Assembly: GCA_965248255.1 (NCBI GenBank)
Contig: CBDFIW010000002.1
Span: forward strand, 248,001 to 312,000
Direction of reading: 5' to 3'
From: JAKZVK01 sp965248255
GTDB taxonomy: Bacteria > Acidobacteriota > Terriglobia > Bryobacterales > UBA6623
DNA: 64,000 nt
In this document: positions 63,151 to 64,000 of the stretch, piece by piece
Layout of the letters: the number at the start of each line of letters is the position of its first letter
Numbering within the stretch: position 1 is the first letter of the stretch
Position numbers and translations under genes: made by a program
Notes under the pieces: model-generated
The model's database searches: none
The model's input: only the letters and a program-made list of their open reading frames with translations
Told to the model about the DNA's origin: nothing

Positions 63151-64000
63151 TATTATGACACTTTTTGACAGTGTGGAGCATCTATATATGTATGGGCAAC
63201 CCCAAAGGTGTGAAGCGGGATTTCAAGGCGCTGGAGAAGCGCCGTTTCGAAGCGATGCGGCTGCTCCACCAAGGCCACAATCAGTCCGAGACGGCGAGAC
63301 GGCTGAACGTCGCTCGCCAAACCGTCAGTGAGTGGCGGCGGCAATACCGCGAGCAGGGTGCGGCCGGACTCCGCCAGGCCGGGCGCGCCGGACGCAAGCC
63401 GCTCCTCGATGCCGCACAACGCGAACGCCTGACGTCGCTGCTGCTGGAAGGCCCGGAAGCCCACGGCTTCCCAACGCCCCTGTGGAGCTGTCCGCGGGTG
63501 GCTCGGCTGACCGGAGACGAGTTCGGGGTCGCATACCACGCAGGCCACGCCTGGAAGATCCTGCGAGCGCTCGACTGGAGCCCGCAACGCCCGGCCGGAA
63601 AGGCGCGCGAGCGCAACGAAGAGCGGATCCGCACCTGGAAGCGCAAGACCTGGAAGCGCATTAAAAAAAAGCCCAAAACGAAGGCCGTACGCTCGTCTTC
63701 ATCGACGAAAGCGGATTGAGTCAGAAGCCGCATCGCTGCCGCACCTGGGCGCCACGTGGCCAAACACCGGTGCTGCAGTTTAACTTCAACTGGGAGAAGC
63801 TTTCCGTCTCGGCGGGGCTGACGCTGCGTAACTTCTACTTCCGGCTCTATCCCGGTGCGATCGGCAAAGAGCAAGTGACCGACTTTCTCAAGGCGTTGGT
63901 ACGTCATATCGATCGCCCGCTGCTGATCGTCTGGGATCGGCTGCCGGCGCACCGTAGCCGCCTGGTGCAAGAGTTCATCGAACTCTCCGAAGGCCACATC
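63151..64000. mobile_element. IS630-family element, cut by the window end
   Basis: The element's transposase begins at 63192 and runs past the window. The left end is not certain; a TA-rich stretch TATTATGACAC at 63151 is a plausible boundary, as IS630 elements insert at TA. The end does not match the MITE family 1 termini, so it is not an obvious partner for those. Confidence 0.55.
63192..64000 (+). CDS. IS630-family transposase with A8 frameshift site (partial)
   Basis: The first frame (63192-63719) holds an N-terminal helix-turn-helix (QSETARRLNVARQTVSEWRR) and the winged region. At a run of eight A (63663-63670) a -1 shift gives the catalytic frame: TLVFIDESGLSQKPHRCRTW (first Asp), then LLIVWDRLPAHRSRLVQEF (second Asp). 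The final Glu lies outside the window. IS630 elements are known to use -1 frameshifting on A-runs, so the shift may be programmed rather than a defect. The window ends before the gene does. Confidence 0.82.

Noticed and set aside
63151..64000. The IS630 element as the mobiliser of MITE family 1, because both are TA-type
   Set aside because: The visible left end of the IS630 element does not match TAGTGGAMTGTCGC, and its right end is outside the window.

Overview
The window is high-GC bacterial chromosome carrying about 45 recognisable genes and an unusually large number of broken genes and small mobile elements. Several features point to the Acidobacteriota: a VWA protein of the type common in that phylum, an Hfq-like Sm protein with a basic N-terminal tail, a Ser/Thr kinase joined to a TolB-type propeller, ceramidase-like and PQQ-propeller exported proteins, and several Tat-exported Gfo/Idh/MocA and sugar-isomerase proteins. 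This is inference from gene content; there is no rRNA gene or other decisive marker.

Layout. 0-7 kb: pyrF, a CPA1-type antiporter with an enolase-superfamily enzyme, an amber-interrupted oxidoreductase, a sugar isomerase/epimerase and kdsD. 7-14 kb: a DJ-1/PfpI remnant, then a minus-strand export locus (two HlyD/MacA adaptors, a MacB-like permease without an ATPase, TolC). 14-21 kb: leuCD, an Nramp remnant, a polytopic membrane protein and a response regulator/PP2C phosphatase broken at two homopolymers. 21-30 kb: a tightly coupled minus-strand operon (MoaD-MoaE fusion, VWA protein, Hfq-like protein, inositol phosphatase, aldo/keto reductase), a ComA-like synthase, a TAXI-TRAP transporter and a LysR regulator. 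30-39 kb: DUF72 and PQQ-propeller proteins, an IS481-like element, an OmpA-like protein, and an SGNH / acyl-CoA ligase / SGNH operon. 39-50.5 kb: a large exported propeller-DUF3604 protein, a damaged Ser/Thr kinase flanked by 102-bp direct repeats, a ceramidase-like protein, two Gfo/Idh/MocA oxidoreductases and an alpha/beta hydrolase. 50.5-57 kb: a mobile-element hotspot (IS5, IS3, MITEs, hairpin arrays) in which a STAND (NB-ARC/TPR) gene has been split by the IS3 element. 57-64 kb: an exported PPC-domain protein, mfd, rfaE2 and an IS630 element cut by the window end.

Two themes stand out. First, a family of TA-bounded miniature elements with ends TAGTGGAMTGTCGC and a GC-rich modular core occurs at least four times (27.1, 32.5/33.9, 39.0 and 56.9 kb). 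At two of these sites the element's terminal TAG is the stop codon of the neighbouring gene. Second, many genes are damaged by in-frame stops, homopolymer frameshifts, IS insertion or internal deletion. This may be true decay or consensus error, and the two need to be separated before any of these loci is called dead. No tRNA, rRNA or CRISPR array was seen.
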